Source: Clostridia bacterium
GTDB lineage: Bacteria > Bacillota > Clostridia > Christensenellales > Aristaeellaceae
Assembly (NCBI GenBank): GCA_017523615.1
Contig: JAFWWK010000239.1
Coordinates: 1-64,000 of the forward strand
Length of the DNA stretch: 64,000 nucleotides
Reading direction: 5' to 3'
The number at the start of each line of letters is the position of its first letter. Positions within the stretch are counted from its first letter, which is position 1. This document shows positions 42,700-52,024 of this stretch, in pieces. The notes below the pieces were generated by a model that ran no database searches, had not been told where the DNA came from, and saw nothing but the letters and a program-made list of their open reading frames with translations. Both the position numbers and the translations under genes were made by a program.

Positions 42700-44038
42700 T
42701 GACCTGACTGAGGGCACAGTCTGGAAAAAGCTCCTCGTCTTTTTCCTGCCCATCGCGGCGGGGACCATCATACAGCAATTGTACAACACGGTGGACGGCC
42801 TGATCGTCGGACGCTTTGTCGGCACCGAAGCCCTTGCGGCCGTCGGCGGCAGCTCCGCTCAGATCATCAACGTGCTGGTGGGATTTTTTGTTGCTGTCAC
42901 CTCGGGCGCTTCCGTTGTCATCGGGCAGATCTACGGCGCCGGCCGCAGGGAAGACCTGAAGCGCGCTGTCGGCAACGCTGTGGCGGCGATGGCCATATTC
43001 GGCGCAGCCCTCACGGCGTTCGGTCTTACCGCCTCCCCGTGGATGCTCGGCCTTCTTTCCACGCCCCTGGAGACCATGGAAGGCGCCATTCTGTACCTAA
43101 GGATCTATTTTGCGGGCGTACCCTTCATGATGATCCTGAACATGGAATCCGGCATTCTGCGGGCTGTAGGCGACAGTTTTCATCCGTTCCTGTACATGGT
43201 GGTCGGATGCCTGTCGAACATCGTGATGGATATGCTTTTCGTGATCGTCTTCCACTGGGGCGTTGCGGGCGTCGCCATCGCCACGGTCCTGTCTCAGACA
43301 GTCAATATGGTCCTGCTCACCCTTCGGCTGACCGGGCCGAAAACGGAATACGGTCTGGAATGGTCCTGCTTTCGCATCAGATGGGTCTATCTTCGCAACA
43401 TGCTGCGTCTGGGGATCCCCGCGGGCCTTCAGTCCTCAATGTACAGCCTGTCCAATATTATCATCCAGGTGGCAGTCAATTCACTGGGCACCGTCGTGGT
43501 GGCCTCCTGGGCCATGTCATCCAAAACAGACGGCATCTTCTGGGCTGTCAGCAATGCCCTGGGCGCTGCGATTACAGGCTTTATTGCCCAGAACCAAGGC
43601 GCCGGGAAGACCGACCGCATGAAGCAGTGCGTCAGACAGGGGCTGGTCATCTCCTTTCTTTTCACGATCCTGTTGAGTGTCGGAATCATGCTGACGGCCA
43701 TTCCCCTGCTGCATGTGCTCACCGAAGACCAGGCCGTCGTCGAAACCACCTATACCATCATGTCCTATTTCGTTCCTTACTATTTCACATGGGTGCTGGT
43801 GGAGGTCCTTTCCGCGGTTCTCAGGGGTGTCGGGGACGCAGTAAGGCCTGTGATCATCATCGGCATCGGCATTTGCCTTTTCCGTGTCATTTGGATCCTT
43901 ACGGTGTTCGCCCATTTCGGCACCCTCCTATCCCTGTGCCTGTCCTATGTGGCGTCGTGGACCCTGACCAGCACGGTGCTTTCCGTCTACTATAGAAGGG
44001 GCCGCTGGCGCTCAAGCAGGCGGATCGTGGACAGATGA
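42677..44038 (+). CDS. MATE family multidrug efflux transporter
   Basis: Cation-coupled exporter of drugs and toxic metabolites in the inner membrane. The 453-residue protein has 12 TM helices in two related halves; the first begins LLVFFLPIAAGTIIQQLYNTVDGLIVGRFVG and the second near 240. The ATG at 42677 lies inside the end of the kinase-like gene, so translation may be coupled. The sequence does not identify its substrate. No terminator is evident right after it; 44039-44330 shows no gene or known RNA. Confidence 0.92.
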   Translation: MIRHHAANDLTEGTVWKKLLVFFLPIAAGTIIQQLYNTVDGLIVGRFVGTEALAAVGGSSAQIINVLVGFFVAVTSGASVVIGQIYGAGRREDLKRAVGNAVAAMAIFGAALTAFGLTASPWMLGLLSTPLETMEGAILYLRIYFAGVPFMMILNMESGILRAVGDSFHPFLYMVVGCLSNIVMDMLFVIVFHWGVAGVAIATVLSQTVNMVLLTLRLTGPKTEYGLEWSCFRIRWVYLRNMLRLGIPAGLQSSMYSLSNIIIQVAVNSLGTVVVASWAMSSKTDGIFWAVSNALGAAITGFIAQNQGAGKTDRMKQCVRQGLVISFLFTILLSVGIMLTAIPLLHVLTEDQAVVETTYTIMSYFVPYYFTWVLVEVLSAVLRGVGDAVRPVIIIGIGICLFRVIWILTVFAHFGTLLSLCLSYVASWTLTSTVLSVYYRRGRWRSSRRIVDR

Positions 44039-44338
44039 TCCCTCTTTCCGAGCCGTTTTCACAGGAGCATACGTTTTCCCCTGGATACGGCTGTGTGCGG
44101 GTATGCGTTTGCATCTTTACCAGTATACCACCCGGGGCGGCGATTGCAAGACCCTTGAGATCAGGGCTTCTTTCTTCAAGCTATAGAGTATCCGGAAACG
44201 GTACTTCCCGCAGGGCCGAAACGCAGGAGAAAGCATAGTGTTCGCTGAATGAAGACTGCCCGGCGCAGACTTTCCATCGGTTTTTCTTGTTTTTACATTC
44301 ACGATCCCTTATTTTCGGATAATTTGCTCCGCGGGCTA

Positions 44339-44367
44339 TTGTCAGGTTTGGGATTACAGTTTATAAT
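44339..44367 (+). promoter_or_regulatory. promoter of the secreted protein at 44433
   Basis: TTGTCA (44339-44344), 17-bp spacer, TATAAT (44362-44367), about 65 nt before the ATG. Confidence 0.75.
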
Positions 44368-44432
44368 TCGTATATGGACTGGCAGTGGACCGGTTTCACC
44401 AATATTACTACATTTTGTCAGGAGGAAAAACG

Positions 44433-45629
44433 ATGAAAAAGTTCTTGGCCGTACTGGCGGCACTGTGTGTCATGGCTCTGCCTATTGCCGGGCTTGCCGA
44501 GGAAGCTGTAACGGAAACTCCCGCTATGGCGACCCAGGTGCAGTATGCTTTCGGAAACTTCCAGCTGTCTGTGAACGGGCAGCCCCTGGATTTTTCCGGT
44601 CTGGAGATCGACGGTTCCATTACCGCGGATCCCAACGGCAGCTTCCTGGAGAGCACCCAGTATTTTGTCGGTGAGCAGATGGCCATCGGGGCGGATGCGC
44701 TCATGGATTCGGGTGTGCTGACCCTTGCCCTCCGGGGTGTGGACGGCGTGTACCTGACCCCCGCCCTTTCCCTGAATGTCGCCGAGGTCATGCAGCAGTA
44801 TATGGCTGCGGCAGGCGGCGTGGATATCGAAACCATGATCAACCAGTACATGGGCAAGGCCATGAGCGTTTTAGGCGCCGTGATGGTCCGCCTGAATCAG
44901 CTTGAACCCGAAGATTCCGTCTGGAGTGATTACCGGTTCTGTGACGACGTCGTATCCGATATTGCTGTGAGGATCTACACCCTGGACTCCGATACCCTGA
45001 ACGACATCGCAGCTGAAGTAAAAACCGCCTTTGAAATTTCGTCTCCCATTTCTTTCGACGGCATCACCCTTAAGTTTGTGAGCGGCGCCAACCAGGAAGG
45101 CCGCACCGTCTTTTCCGTGATCGTGAACAACGAGAAAGAATTCTACAGCGTGGACGTCCAGGTATTCAGCGCCGACGGCGGACAGACCCTCTACCTCTGT
45201 GCCTTCAGCGGTGACACCCCCATTGCCTCTGCGCTTGCAGTATATTCCATCATAGAGAATGTTTTCAGCGCGAATCTCGCCGTCAATGTGCCCGGCACAT
45301 CCCTGACCCTCGGTCTCACCGGCACATCCCAAGAGAATTCCTTCAACGGCCAGTTCCAGTGCGGCCTGGCATCCGGGGAAAACACCTTGGATTTCCTCAC
45401 CGACCTGTACTTCGCCCTTGGACAGGGCGGCCTTGCTGACGCGACCGATCTTGCGGCCCTGGAAACCGTGGACATGATGGCGCTCACCCAGGATCAGGAA
45501 GCTGCGAACGCGCTCGGCCAGAAGTGGGCCCCCTCCCTGATGGAAAGCTTCACCCTTCTCCAACAGGTCCCCGCTCTCAATATGCTTTTGCAGTCATTTC
45601 TTCCTTCCGCTGGAACCGTGGCCGAATGA
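44433..45629 (+). CDS. secreted protein of unknown function
   Basis: A 398-residue exported protein with a signal peptide (MKKFLAVLAALCVMALPIAG, cleavage near LAEE) and no lipobox. The mature part is mostly beta-rich, with repeated surface strands such as GNFQLSVNGQPLDFSGLEI, FVGEQMAIGADALM and AVNVPGTSLTLGLTGTS. No catalytic motif or anchor is seen and I recognise no family. It has an AGGAGGAAAAAC box, its own strong promoter and its own terminator, so it is a single-gene unit. Signal peptide and codon use resemble the SH3 protein at 46032 and the importer receptors. Confidence 0.75.
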   Translation: MKKFLAVLAALCVMALPIAGLAEEAVTETPAMATQVQYAFGNFQLSVNGQPLDFSGLEIDGSITADPNGSFLESTQYFVGEQMAIGADALMDSGVLTLALRGVDGVYLTPALSLNVAEVMQQYMAAAGGVDIETMINQYMGKAMSVLGAVMVRLNQLEPEDSVWSDYRFCDDVVSDIAVRIYTLDSDTLNDIAAEVKTAFEISSPISFDGITLKFVSGANQEGRTVFSVIVNNEKEFYSVDVQVFSADGGQTLYLCAFSGDTPIASALAVYSIIENVFSANLAVNVPGTSLTLGLTGTSQENSFNGQFQCGLASGENTLDFLTDLYFALGQGGLADATDLAALETVDMMALTQDQEAANALGQKWAPSLMESFTLLQQVPALNMLLQSFLPSAGTVAE

Positions 45630-45650
45630 TCCTGCCTGAAAGTTCTTCCC

Positions 45651-45686
45651 GGAGCCTTCTCCTCAAAAGGGAGGAGGCTCCTTTTT
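45651..45686 (+). terminator. terminator after the secreted protein
   Basis: GGAGCCT-type arms (from 45651 to 45681) with a CTCC/GGAG extension enclose TCAAAAG and are followed by TTTTT (45682-45686). Confidence 0.88.
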
Positions 45687-45689
45687 CAT

Positions 45690-45990
45690 GCCGTGACAGA
45701 TGCCTGTCACCACCCGCTTAGAATTGCCCGCCGGGCATGGCCGCATTATCTGCTTTATCGGTACGTTCCACTATTTGTTCATGTTAACAACAGCCTTATG
45801 AAAAACGAGTCCAGGCACCGGAAGAGCGCTGTGAAATCATTCCGATCTAATGATGACTGGCAATCTTTTCAGCGATCAATATTGATAAGCAGATGTGATA
45901 AACGTACCAGAAAAAGCCCCGGCGCACCGGCGGCCGCATCTTCGCTTTATAGCGGCATGATCTGTCCGTTGGTTCTCGGCACCATAGAAA
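45690..45990. other. intergenic spacer, nothing recognised
   Basis: About 300 bp between two convergent units. No open frame with a ribosome site, no tRNA and no repeat is seen. Confidence 0.5.
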
Positions 45991-45992
45991 TA

Positions 45993-46014
45993 GGCGGGGG
46001 CCACAGCCCCCGCC
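45993..46014 (-). terminator. terminator of the SH3 protein gene at 46032
   Basis: GGCGGGGGC (45993-46001) and GCCCCCGCC (46006-46014) form a perfect 9-bp stem with a 4-nt loop, followed on the minus strand by TATTTCTATGG. Confidence 0.75.
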
Positions 46015-46031
46015 CGCCTGGCGTTTGTGAT

Positions 46032-47402
46032 TTACTTTGCTTCCACGAAGTCCACTTCGCTCAGGAAATCGATGCACATCTGTATCTGTTCTTCTGTCAG
46101 TTCCTTGTTGGAAGCCGCCGGATTGGGCCTCATCAGGAATTCGATGGAATATCCCTTGTACACGGTCAGGATGTCCACAAAATCTTCATCGGGACCGATC
46201 TCCTTGACAACCATCAGCTTGGTGCCGTATGCTGTCTCCCTGTAGGTGATATCCACGATGTTCATCTCGGTGAAGGAAGCCTCCAGGACTGCGAGGGTAT
46301 CCGGATCCATGTCGTTCATACGCTCAATTTCCGCAACCATTTCGTCATAGGCAATGGTCAGTTCCATAATGGGCTTTTCGGGATCCGCAGAAGTTACAGA
46401 GGCAATGATCCGTGATCCGAGGGTATTGATGTACTGGATCTGGTAATCCTCGGGGATGGCGCACTGAATGGCAAAATCACCGTGGACGGTAAGCTTGCCC
46501 AGCTGCGTCTTTTCTTCAGGATCTTTCGTTTCGGCCTCAGCAGGGGCGGGATACATGTCGTTGATATATGACTTGGCAATATATCCGGTGCTGCCGGTAG
46601 ACAGAAGGATGCCGTAATACCATCCGTCGGTCTCGCCCAGGATCTTCAGCTGGGTCCCGTCGCTCAGGGTACAGATGGATTTGGCTGCAACGCCCGGTCC
46701 CTCGCGGAAATTGATCCAACCGGAGGAGCGGGTCGCCCGCACCGTGCCGATCATCGGTGTACCGAAGGCTCTGTAGGATTTCATTTGTTTTTCCATTTCA
46801 GCTTCTTTGCGGGCAACGGTATCCGGGGTAGGGGCAGGGGTAGGCGCGGCGGTGGGCGCCGGCGTGACATTTTTCCCGGCAGGTGCGGCGGTGGCTTTCC
46901 TGGCGGGCCGCGGCGTCGGCCTGGTGGACACAACAAAACGAGCCATCATATAGGCGTATCCGGTGGAGCTCCGGCTGAATTCGATGATGTACCACTCAGG
47001 ATCAGTGGAGATCCCGGCCACCCTGACCTCGCCGCCGTAGGGGATCTCTCCGGCCTTGTTATACTTAGTGATCTCGGGCGAACTGCGCACATTCACAGGA
47101 AGGCCGTTGTCGGCATAGGCATACATGATCTTTGCCGGCTTGAATTCCACACTGGCCGGGAAGGGAAGGTCGGTGCTGTCATATTCTCCGATATAAACAA
47201 TGGTCGTATCCGTTTCCGGATCGTATGCGATCGGGCCGCCGACATATTCAACAGTATCCTCCTGTTCCTCTGCCACGTCCCCTATTTCGTCCTCTGTCTC
47301 GCCCACTATCTCGTCCTCGACCTCATCCTCGGCGAAAACTGCAGGCATGAGGGTCAGCAGCATGGCGAGTATCAGAAGGATCGTCCAAAGGCGTTTCAAC
47401 AT
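46032..47402 (-). CDS. secreted protein with two SH3b domains
   Basis: The 456-residue exported protein has a signal peptide (MLKRLWTILLILAMLLTLM, cleavage after VFAE) and an acidic stretch. One SH3b-like domain is at about 90-165 (ADNGLPVNVRSSPEI, VAGISTDPEWYIIEF). A Pro/Thr/Ala linker (TPAPTAAPTPAPTPD) follows, then a second SH3b domain at about 225-285 (SGWINFREGPGV, LKILGETDGWYYGIL). The C-terminal domain of about 160 residues (IPEDYQIQYINTLGSRI to the end) is not recognised. SH3b pairs usually bind peptidoglycan cross-bridge peptides, so wall attachment is likely. It has its own promoter and terminator. Confidence 0.82.
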   Translation of the reverse strand: MLKRLWTILLILAMLLTLMPAVFAEDEVEDEIVGETEDEIGDVAEEQEDTVEYVGGPIAYDPETDTTIVYIGEYDSTDLPFPASVEFKPAKIMYAYADNGLPVNVRSSPEITKYNKAGEIPYGGEVRVAGISTDPEWYIIEFSRSSTGYAYMMARFVVSTRPTPRPARKATAAPAGKNVTPAPTAAPTPAPTPDTVARKEAEMEKQMKSYRAFGTPMIGTVRATRSSGWINFREGPGVAAKSICTLSDGTQLKILGETDGWYYGILLSTGSTGYIAKSYINDMYPAPAEAETKDPEEKTQLGKLTVHGDFAIQCAIPEDYQIQYINTLGSRIIASVTSADPEKPIMELTIAYDEMVAEIERMNDMDPDTLAVLEASFTEMNIVDITYRETAYGTKLMVVKEIGPDEDFVDILTVYKGYSIEFLMRPNPAASNKELTEEQIQMCIDFLSEVDFVEAK

Positions 47403-47509
47403 TTTTCCTTACCTCCCATTGATCGGGTTTGGCCCCATTTATTTTCTGTCAGGACCCTGTCCGGGGCACGGTATTTGTCGCAGCCGCGTCCGGATCCGTT
47501 CATGGCGAT

Positions 47510-47538
47510 ATGATATCATTATCATGAAAAAAAGTCAA
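47510..47538 (-). promoter_or_regulatory. promoter of the two-SH3b protein gene
   Basis: Minus-strand TTGACT (47533-47538), 17-bp spacer, TATCAT (47510-47515), about 110 nt before the start at 47402. Confidence 0.65.
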
Positions 47539-47598
47539 AGCGTATCACGCAGCCCTGTTCTCAACACGCTTAATGAAAGGCTGATCGGCCGCTTTTTG

Positions 47599-49110
47599 TC
47601 ATTTCCGTACGGACCGCACCCGTTTGTTTCCGGGGAAAATGGCTCTCTGCGGGCATACCAGAACGCACAGATGGCAGCCGACGCATTTTTTCCCACTGAG
47701 GACGGGGCGCCGGTTTTCATCCATGCGGATGGCCTGGTGGCCTCCGTCCATACAGGAAATAGCGCACCTAAAGCAGCCGATGCATTTCTTGCGGTCGAAA
47801 CGCGGGAAAACCACCGTATCCCTTTCCAAAATATCGGTGGTGGCGCTAAGGGTATCGAGGCCGAGACCAACCGCTTCCCCAACGGACGAAAAGCCTTTTT
47901 CCGTCAGGTACAGGTTCAGTCCTTCCTTCAGGTCATCGATGATCCTGTATCCGTACTGCATCACCGCGGTGGTCACCTGAAGGCTGTGGGCCCCCAGCAT
48001 GATGAATTCCAGGGCATCCTGCCAGGTCTCGATCCCTCCCATAGCCGTAAAGTGCATCCCGGAGAGCACGGGATCAGCGGCCAGTTCCGCAATAAACCTG
48101 AGAGCGATGGGCTTGACCGCATTGCCGCTGTACCCGCCCACGGCGCTTCGGCCATGGACGGCGGGGGATGAGATATAGGTGTGAGGATTGACCCCAATGA
48201 TGGACTTGATGGTGTTGATCGCCGCGATCCCGTCGGCGCCGCCCAGCTTTGCGGCCCTGGCGGCCGGAGCCATCGCCATCACGTTCGGGGTCAGCTTGGC
48301 TAGGACCGGGATGGAACAGGAACGTTTTGCCGACGCCGTGAACCTCTCTACCAGCTCCGGCACCTGACCGATATCCGATCCGAGCCCGCCCTCGGACATA
48401 TTGGGGCAGGAAAAATTCAGTTCCACAGCGTCCGCACCGCTGTCCTCGCACATGCGTGCAAGCAGGCCCCATTCCCTTTCATCCTGTCCCATGATGGACG
48501 CGAGGATCAATTTGCCGGGATACGCTTTCTTCAGCCTGCGGAAAGTCTCCATATTTTCCGCCACCGAGTGATCCGACAGCTGTTCGATGTTCTTGAAGCC
48601 GATGATCCCGCCGCTGTCCCCCGATATGGCGGAAAACCGGGGAGAAGCCTCATGGATGTCCAGGGAGCATACGGTCTTGAAGCAGGCACCGGCCCAGCCG
48701 GCGTCAAAAGCGCGGGCGCACATGTCATAGGTCGACGCGACCACCGACGATGACAGGAGGAACGGGTTTTCCAGCGGAACGCCCAGAAAATCGCATTTCA
48801 GCCTGTCCTCATTTTCCGGCAGGGGTGTTTCTGCCTCCGGAAGCACCTCGGTGCGGAGCCTGTTCAGCAGTTCCCGGATGGGGACCTGGCCGGGACGGAC
48901 ACATGCGCCTTCACATGGCGCGGCACATCCCACGCAGGGATCATCTTTAGGGAGCCTCAGCGCAGCGCCCTGTTCGTTGCGGAACCAGACGTTCCTTAAC
49001 AGTTTCGCCGGATCGACTCCGCGGGGGCACGCAGCCCCGCAGGGGGGATCGCCGCACAGGACGCACCGGATCATTTCGGACCTTGGGATCATCGGATCGG
49101 TTCTGATCAT
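47599..49110 (-). CDS. PreA-like dihydropyrimidine dehydrogenase with an extra N-terminal Fe-S domain
   Basis: FMN-dependent reductase of the dihydropyrimidine/dihydroorotate dehydrogenase family (503 residues). The N-terminal 90 residues have Cys clusters (CVLCGDPPCGAACPRG and CVGCAAPCEGACVRP) like the Fe-S domain of PreT or mammalian DPD. The TIM barrel follows (from CDFLGVPLENPFLLSS) with the catalytic Cys in ELNFSCPNMSEGG, FMN loops KLTPNV and GGIETWQDALEFI. The C-terminus has two 4Fe-4S motifs (CIGCFRCAISC and CVGCHLCVLVC). No FAD/NADPH domain is present, so it needs another electron donor. It lies 43 nt after the peptide importer genes, as if co-transcribed. Confidence 0.85.
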   Translation of the reverse strand: MIRTDPMIPRSEMIRCVLCGDPPCGAACPRGVDPAKLLRNVWFRNEQGAALRLPKDDPCVGCAAPCEGACVRPGQVPIRELLNRLRTEVLPEAETPLPENEDRLKCDFLGVPLENPFLLSSSVVASTYDMCARAFDAGWAGACFKTVCSLDIHEASPRFSAISGDSGGIIGFKNIEQLSDHSVAENMETFRRLKKAYPGKLILASIMGQDEREWGLLARMCEDSGADAVELNFSCPNMSEGGLGSDIGQVPELVERFTASAKRSCSIPVLAKLTPNVMAMAPAARAAKLGGADGIAAINTIKSIIGVNPHTYISSPAVHGRSAVGGYSGNAVKPIALRFIAELAADPVLSGMHFTAMGGIETWQDALEFIMLGAHSLQVTTAVMQYGYRIIDDLKEGLNLYLTEKGFSSVGEAVGLGLDTLSATTDILERDTVVFPRFDRKKCIGCFRCAISCMDGGHQAIRMDENRRPVLSGKKCVGCHLCVLVCPQRAIFPGNKRVRSVRK

Positions 49111-49153
49111 CTATCTGTCCTCCCTTTCAACAAAATCAAAAGCCGCGGCCGGA

Positions 49154-50122
49154 TCATGTCCCTTTCCGGTCCAGCGGAAAATGGCATGCGACGGTTCTTT
49201 CATCCTGCGTCTGAAGCGGCGGCTCTTCCTCGGCGCATATCTTGCCAGCATAGGGACACCTGGTATGAAAACGGCAGCCTGCCGGCGGATCAATGGGACT
49301 GGGTATCTCGCCCGTCAGGAGCGAGGATGCATCCGTCCTCGCCTTTGGATCCGCTTTGGGGACCGCTCTCAGCAGAAAGGATGTGTACGGGTGCGCTGGC
49401 GATGACCAGATTTCCCCGGTAGGTCCCGATTCACAGACCTTTCCAAGGAACATGACGCAGACCCTGTCGGAGATATGCCGCACCACCGAAAGATCGTGGC
49501 TGATAAACAGGTATGTCAGCCGGCGGGTCCTCCTCAGTTCCGAAAGGAGATTGAGAATCTGGTTCTGGACCGAGACATCCAGGGCCGATACCGGCTCGTC
49601 GCAGACGATGACCTCCGGTGACTGGGCAATGGCCCTCGCGATGCCGATCCGCTGCCGCTGACCTCCGGAAAACTGGTGGGGATAGCGGTACAGGAAATCT
49701 CCCGGTACCCCCACCGCATCCATCAGTTCCAGGACCTTTTCGGTGGTTTCCTTCTTTCCGGAACAGATGTGATGGGTCACAAGAGGCTCCGCGATCAGGT
49801 CACGTACCGTCATGCGGGGGTTCAGGGACGCGTACGGGTCCTGGAAGATCATTTGGAAGCATCGCCGGACCGCGGCAAATTCCCTGTCAGACATGCCTGT
49901 CAGCATCTGACCTCGAAAAAGCACCTGGCCCGAAGTGGGCTTGAGGGCGCCGATCATCATCCTGCCCAGAGTGGATTTTCCGCATCCGGATTCCCCCACC
50001 AGGCCTAAGGTCTCCCCTTCCTTCAACCCAAGCGTCACGTTTGAAACCGCATGGACCGTTTTGTTCCTGCCCGCGGGGAACTCCTTCGTCAGATCCTTCC
50101 CCTCCAGAAGAAAACCGCTCAT
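49154..50122 (-). CDS. peptide/nickel-type ABC importer ATPase (OppF/DppF)
   Basis: Second ATPase of the importer, 322 residues. Walker A GESGCGKSTLGRMM is near 42, signature FSGGQRQRIGIARAI, Walker B VIVCDEPVSALDVS, switch His in FISHDLSVVRH. The C-terminal oligopeptide-ABC domain has the CxxxxP-type Fe-S/zinc-like Cys set around CRFHTRCPYAGKICAEEEP. It overlaps the OppD-like gene by 4 nt (ATGA). Confidence 0.94.
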   Translation of the reverse strand: MSGFLLEGKDLTKEFPAGRNKTVHAVSNVTLGLKEGETLGLVGESGCGKSTLGRMMIGALKPTSGQVLFRGQMLTGMSDREFAAVRRCFQMIFQDPYASLNPRMTVRDLIAEPLVTHHICSGKKETTEKVLELMDAVGVPGDFLYRYPHQFSGGQRQRIGIARAIAQSPEVIVCDEPVSALDVSVQNQILNLLSELRRTRRLTYLFISHDLSVVRHISDRVCVMFLGKVCESGPTGEIWSSPAHPYTSFLLRAVPKADPKARTDASSLLTGEIPSPIDPPAGCRFHTRCPYAGKICAEEEPPLQTQDERTVACHFPLDRKGT

Positions 50123-51093
50123 TCCGCCGCCTCCCCTTCAGCCAGACAACACCTCAGCAGGTGCCCGTTCCCCGTATCGATCAGGCGCGGCACATCCTGG
50201 CGGCATTCCATCCGACATTCGGGACAGCGCGGAGAAAAACCGCAGCCCGCGGGCATGCGTGTCAGGTTCGGCACAGCGCCCGGAATGGTATCCAGCACGT
50301 CCCCGCCGCCGCGCAGGGACCGGACCGAGTTCAAAAGGCCCCGGGTGTAGGGATGCAGCGGCCGGTCAAACAGCTCCGCCACATCAGCGCTTTCCACCAT
50401 TCGTCCCGCATACATCACATATACATGGTCGCACAGCTGGGCGATGACGCCCAGGTCGTGGCTGATCAGGAGAATGCCGGTGCCCCCTAAGGACAACGTA
50501 CGCATCAATTGCAGGATCTGCGCTTCCACGGTCACGTCCAGGGCCGTGGTAGGTTCGTCAGCGATCAACAGCCGGGGGCCAAGGATCATGGCCATGGCGA
50601 TCATCACCCTCTGGCGCAGTCCTCCGGAAAGCTGATGGGGATAGCATGAACAGCGTTTCTTCGCCTCCGGCACACCGACCGATGTCAGGATCTCCACGCT
50701 CCGGCGCGCCGCTTCCTCCGCGGTCACTTTATCATGGATGCGTATGGCTTCTTCCACCTGGCGGCCCACTTTCATCACCGGGTTCAGACTGGTCATGGGT
50801 TCCTGAAAGATCATGGACATTTTAGATCCGCGCAGAGCGCGTTTCTCTTTTTCCGGCATCCCCACAAGCTCCCTGCCGTCCAGGAGGATCGACCCCGAAA
50901 TGACACGTCCGGGATACCGTATCAGTCCCATCACCGACCGGGCGGTCATGCTTTTCCCGCATCCTGATTCGCCGACGATGCCCACGATCTTCCCCTCGGG
51001 AACATTCAGGGAAACGTCGTTCACCGCCAAAGCCTCGCCCTTCAGGGTCGGGAAACCTACGCACAGATGGCTGATCTCCAGGATATTGCGCAT
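50119..51093 (-). CDS. peptide/nickel-type ABC importer ATPase (OppD/DppD)
   Basis: First ATPase of the importer, 324 residues. Walker A GESGCGKSMTARSV has Met where ST is usual. The signature is LSGGLRQRVMIAMAM, Walker B LLIADEPTTALDVT, and the C-terminal CGFSPRCPECRMECRQDVP is the oligopeptide-ABC Cys motif. I chose ATG 51093 (MRNILEISHLCV) with CAGGAGCG upstream; the longer frame to 51216 enters the permease gene. It overlaps the OppF-like gene by 4 nt. Confidence 0.93.
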   Translation of the reverse strand: MRNILEISHLCVGFPTLKGEALAVNDVSLNVPEGKIVGIVGESGCGKSMTARSVMGLIRYPGRVISGSILLDGRELVGMPEKEKRALRGSKMSMIFQEPMTSLNPVMKVGRQVEEAIRIHDKVTAEEAARRSVEILTSVGVPEAKKRCSCYPHQLSGGLRQRVMIAMAMILGPRLLIADEPTTALDVTVEAQILQLMRTLSLGGTGILLISHDLGVIAQLCDHVYVMYAGRMVESADVAELFDRPLHPYTRGLLNSVRSLRGGGDVLDTIPGAVPNLTRMPAGCGFSPRCPECRMECRQDVPRLIDTGNGHLLRCCLAEGEAAE

Positions 51094-51107
51094 AAGGGAC
51101 GCTCCTG

Positions 51108-52022
51108 TCACTGATTCTTTCGGTACGGGTCCAGCACGTCCGCAAGCCCGTCCCCAAGGAAATTGAAAGCCAGTACGATCACCATGATCGCCGCGCTGGG
51201 GATCAGGCTGAGCCACGGGGTGCTGTACAGGAACTGCCTTCCCGTATTGACCATCAGCCCCCAGGAAGCGTCCGGGGGCTGGATCCCCAGCCCCAGGAAA
51301 CTAAGACTGCTTTCGGTAAGGATGGAGGCAGGGATATTCAGGGTGAATAGCACAAGCATGGTGGGAATACAGTTGGGAAGGATATGCCGCAGCATGATCC
51401 GGATCCCCCCAACGCCGGTGATCCTCGCCGCTTCCACATACTCTGTTTTGATGATCCTCAACGTCTCCGACCGCACCACCCTCGCGACGCCGGCCCAGTT
51501 GACCAGGGACAGAGTCAGAAAGATGTTCATCAGCCCGCCGCCCAGGGTGTACATGATGACCATGGCCAGGAGCATCGATGGAAAAGCCAGCATCAGGTCG
51601 GCCATGCGCATGATGACCGCGTCGGTCTTCCCACCCGCATATCCGGAAACGATGCCCAGCGCCGCGCCGAGGAACATGCTCACAAGGGACGGCACCACGC
51701 CGATAAGCAGGGAGACCCGGGACCCGAAGAGCATGCGGGTCAGGATGTCCCTTCCCCCCTCATCGGTCCCGAAAAGATGCTCCGGGGACGGGGGTGACAG
51801 GCGGTGCCTGAGGTCCATCTGCTTTTCGGTATAGGGTGTCAGAACGGGGGCCAGCACCGCCGCAAGGACGAACAGCAGGATGACGGCGGCAGAGATGACA
51901 GCCAGTTTGTTTTCCCTGGTCAGGCGCCGCAGAACGGCCCTGAAACCGTCGGTCTCCGGCAGCCGCTCCTCTTCCGGCCTGGTGATTTTTTCTTTTTCAC
52001 AGACGGCGCGTTTTTTCAGCAT
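51108..52022 (-). CDS. peptide/nickel-type ABC permease (OppC/DppC)
   Basis: Membrane subunit, 304 residues, with an N-terminal cytoplasmic tail and about six TM helices. The family-typical LFGTDEGGRDILTRMLFGSRVSLLIG is seen near 90, and the EAA-loop YVEAARITGVGGIRIMLRHILP contacts the ATPase. It lies 2 nt from the partner permease gene. Confidence 0.94.
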   Translation of the reverse strand: MLKKRAVCEKEKITRPEEERLPETDGFRAVLRRLTRENKLAVISAAVILLFVLAAVLAPVLTPYTEKQMDLRHRLSPPSPEHLFGTDEGGRDILTRMLFGSRVSLLIGVVPSLVSMFLGAALGIVSGYAGGKTDAVIMRMADLMLAFPSMLLAMVIMYTLGGGLMNIFLTLSLVNWAGVARVVRSETLRIIKTEYVEAARITGVGGIRIMLRHILPNCIPTMLVLFTLNIPASILTESSLSFLGLGIQPPDASWGLMVNTGRQFLYSTPWLSLIPSAAIMVIVLAFNFLGDGLADVLDPYRKNQ

Positions 52023-52024
52023 TT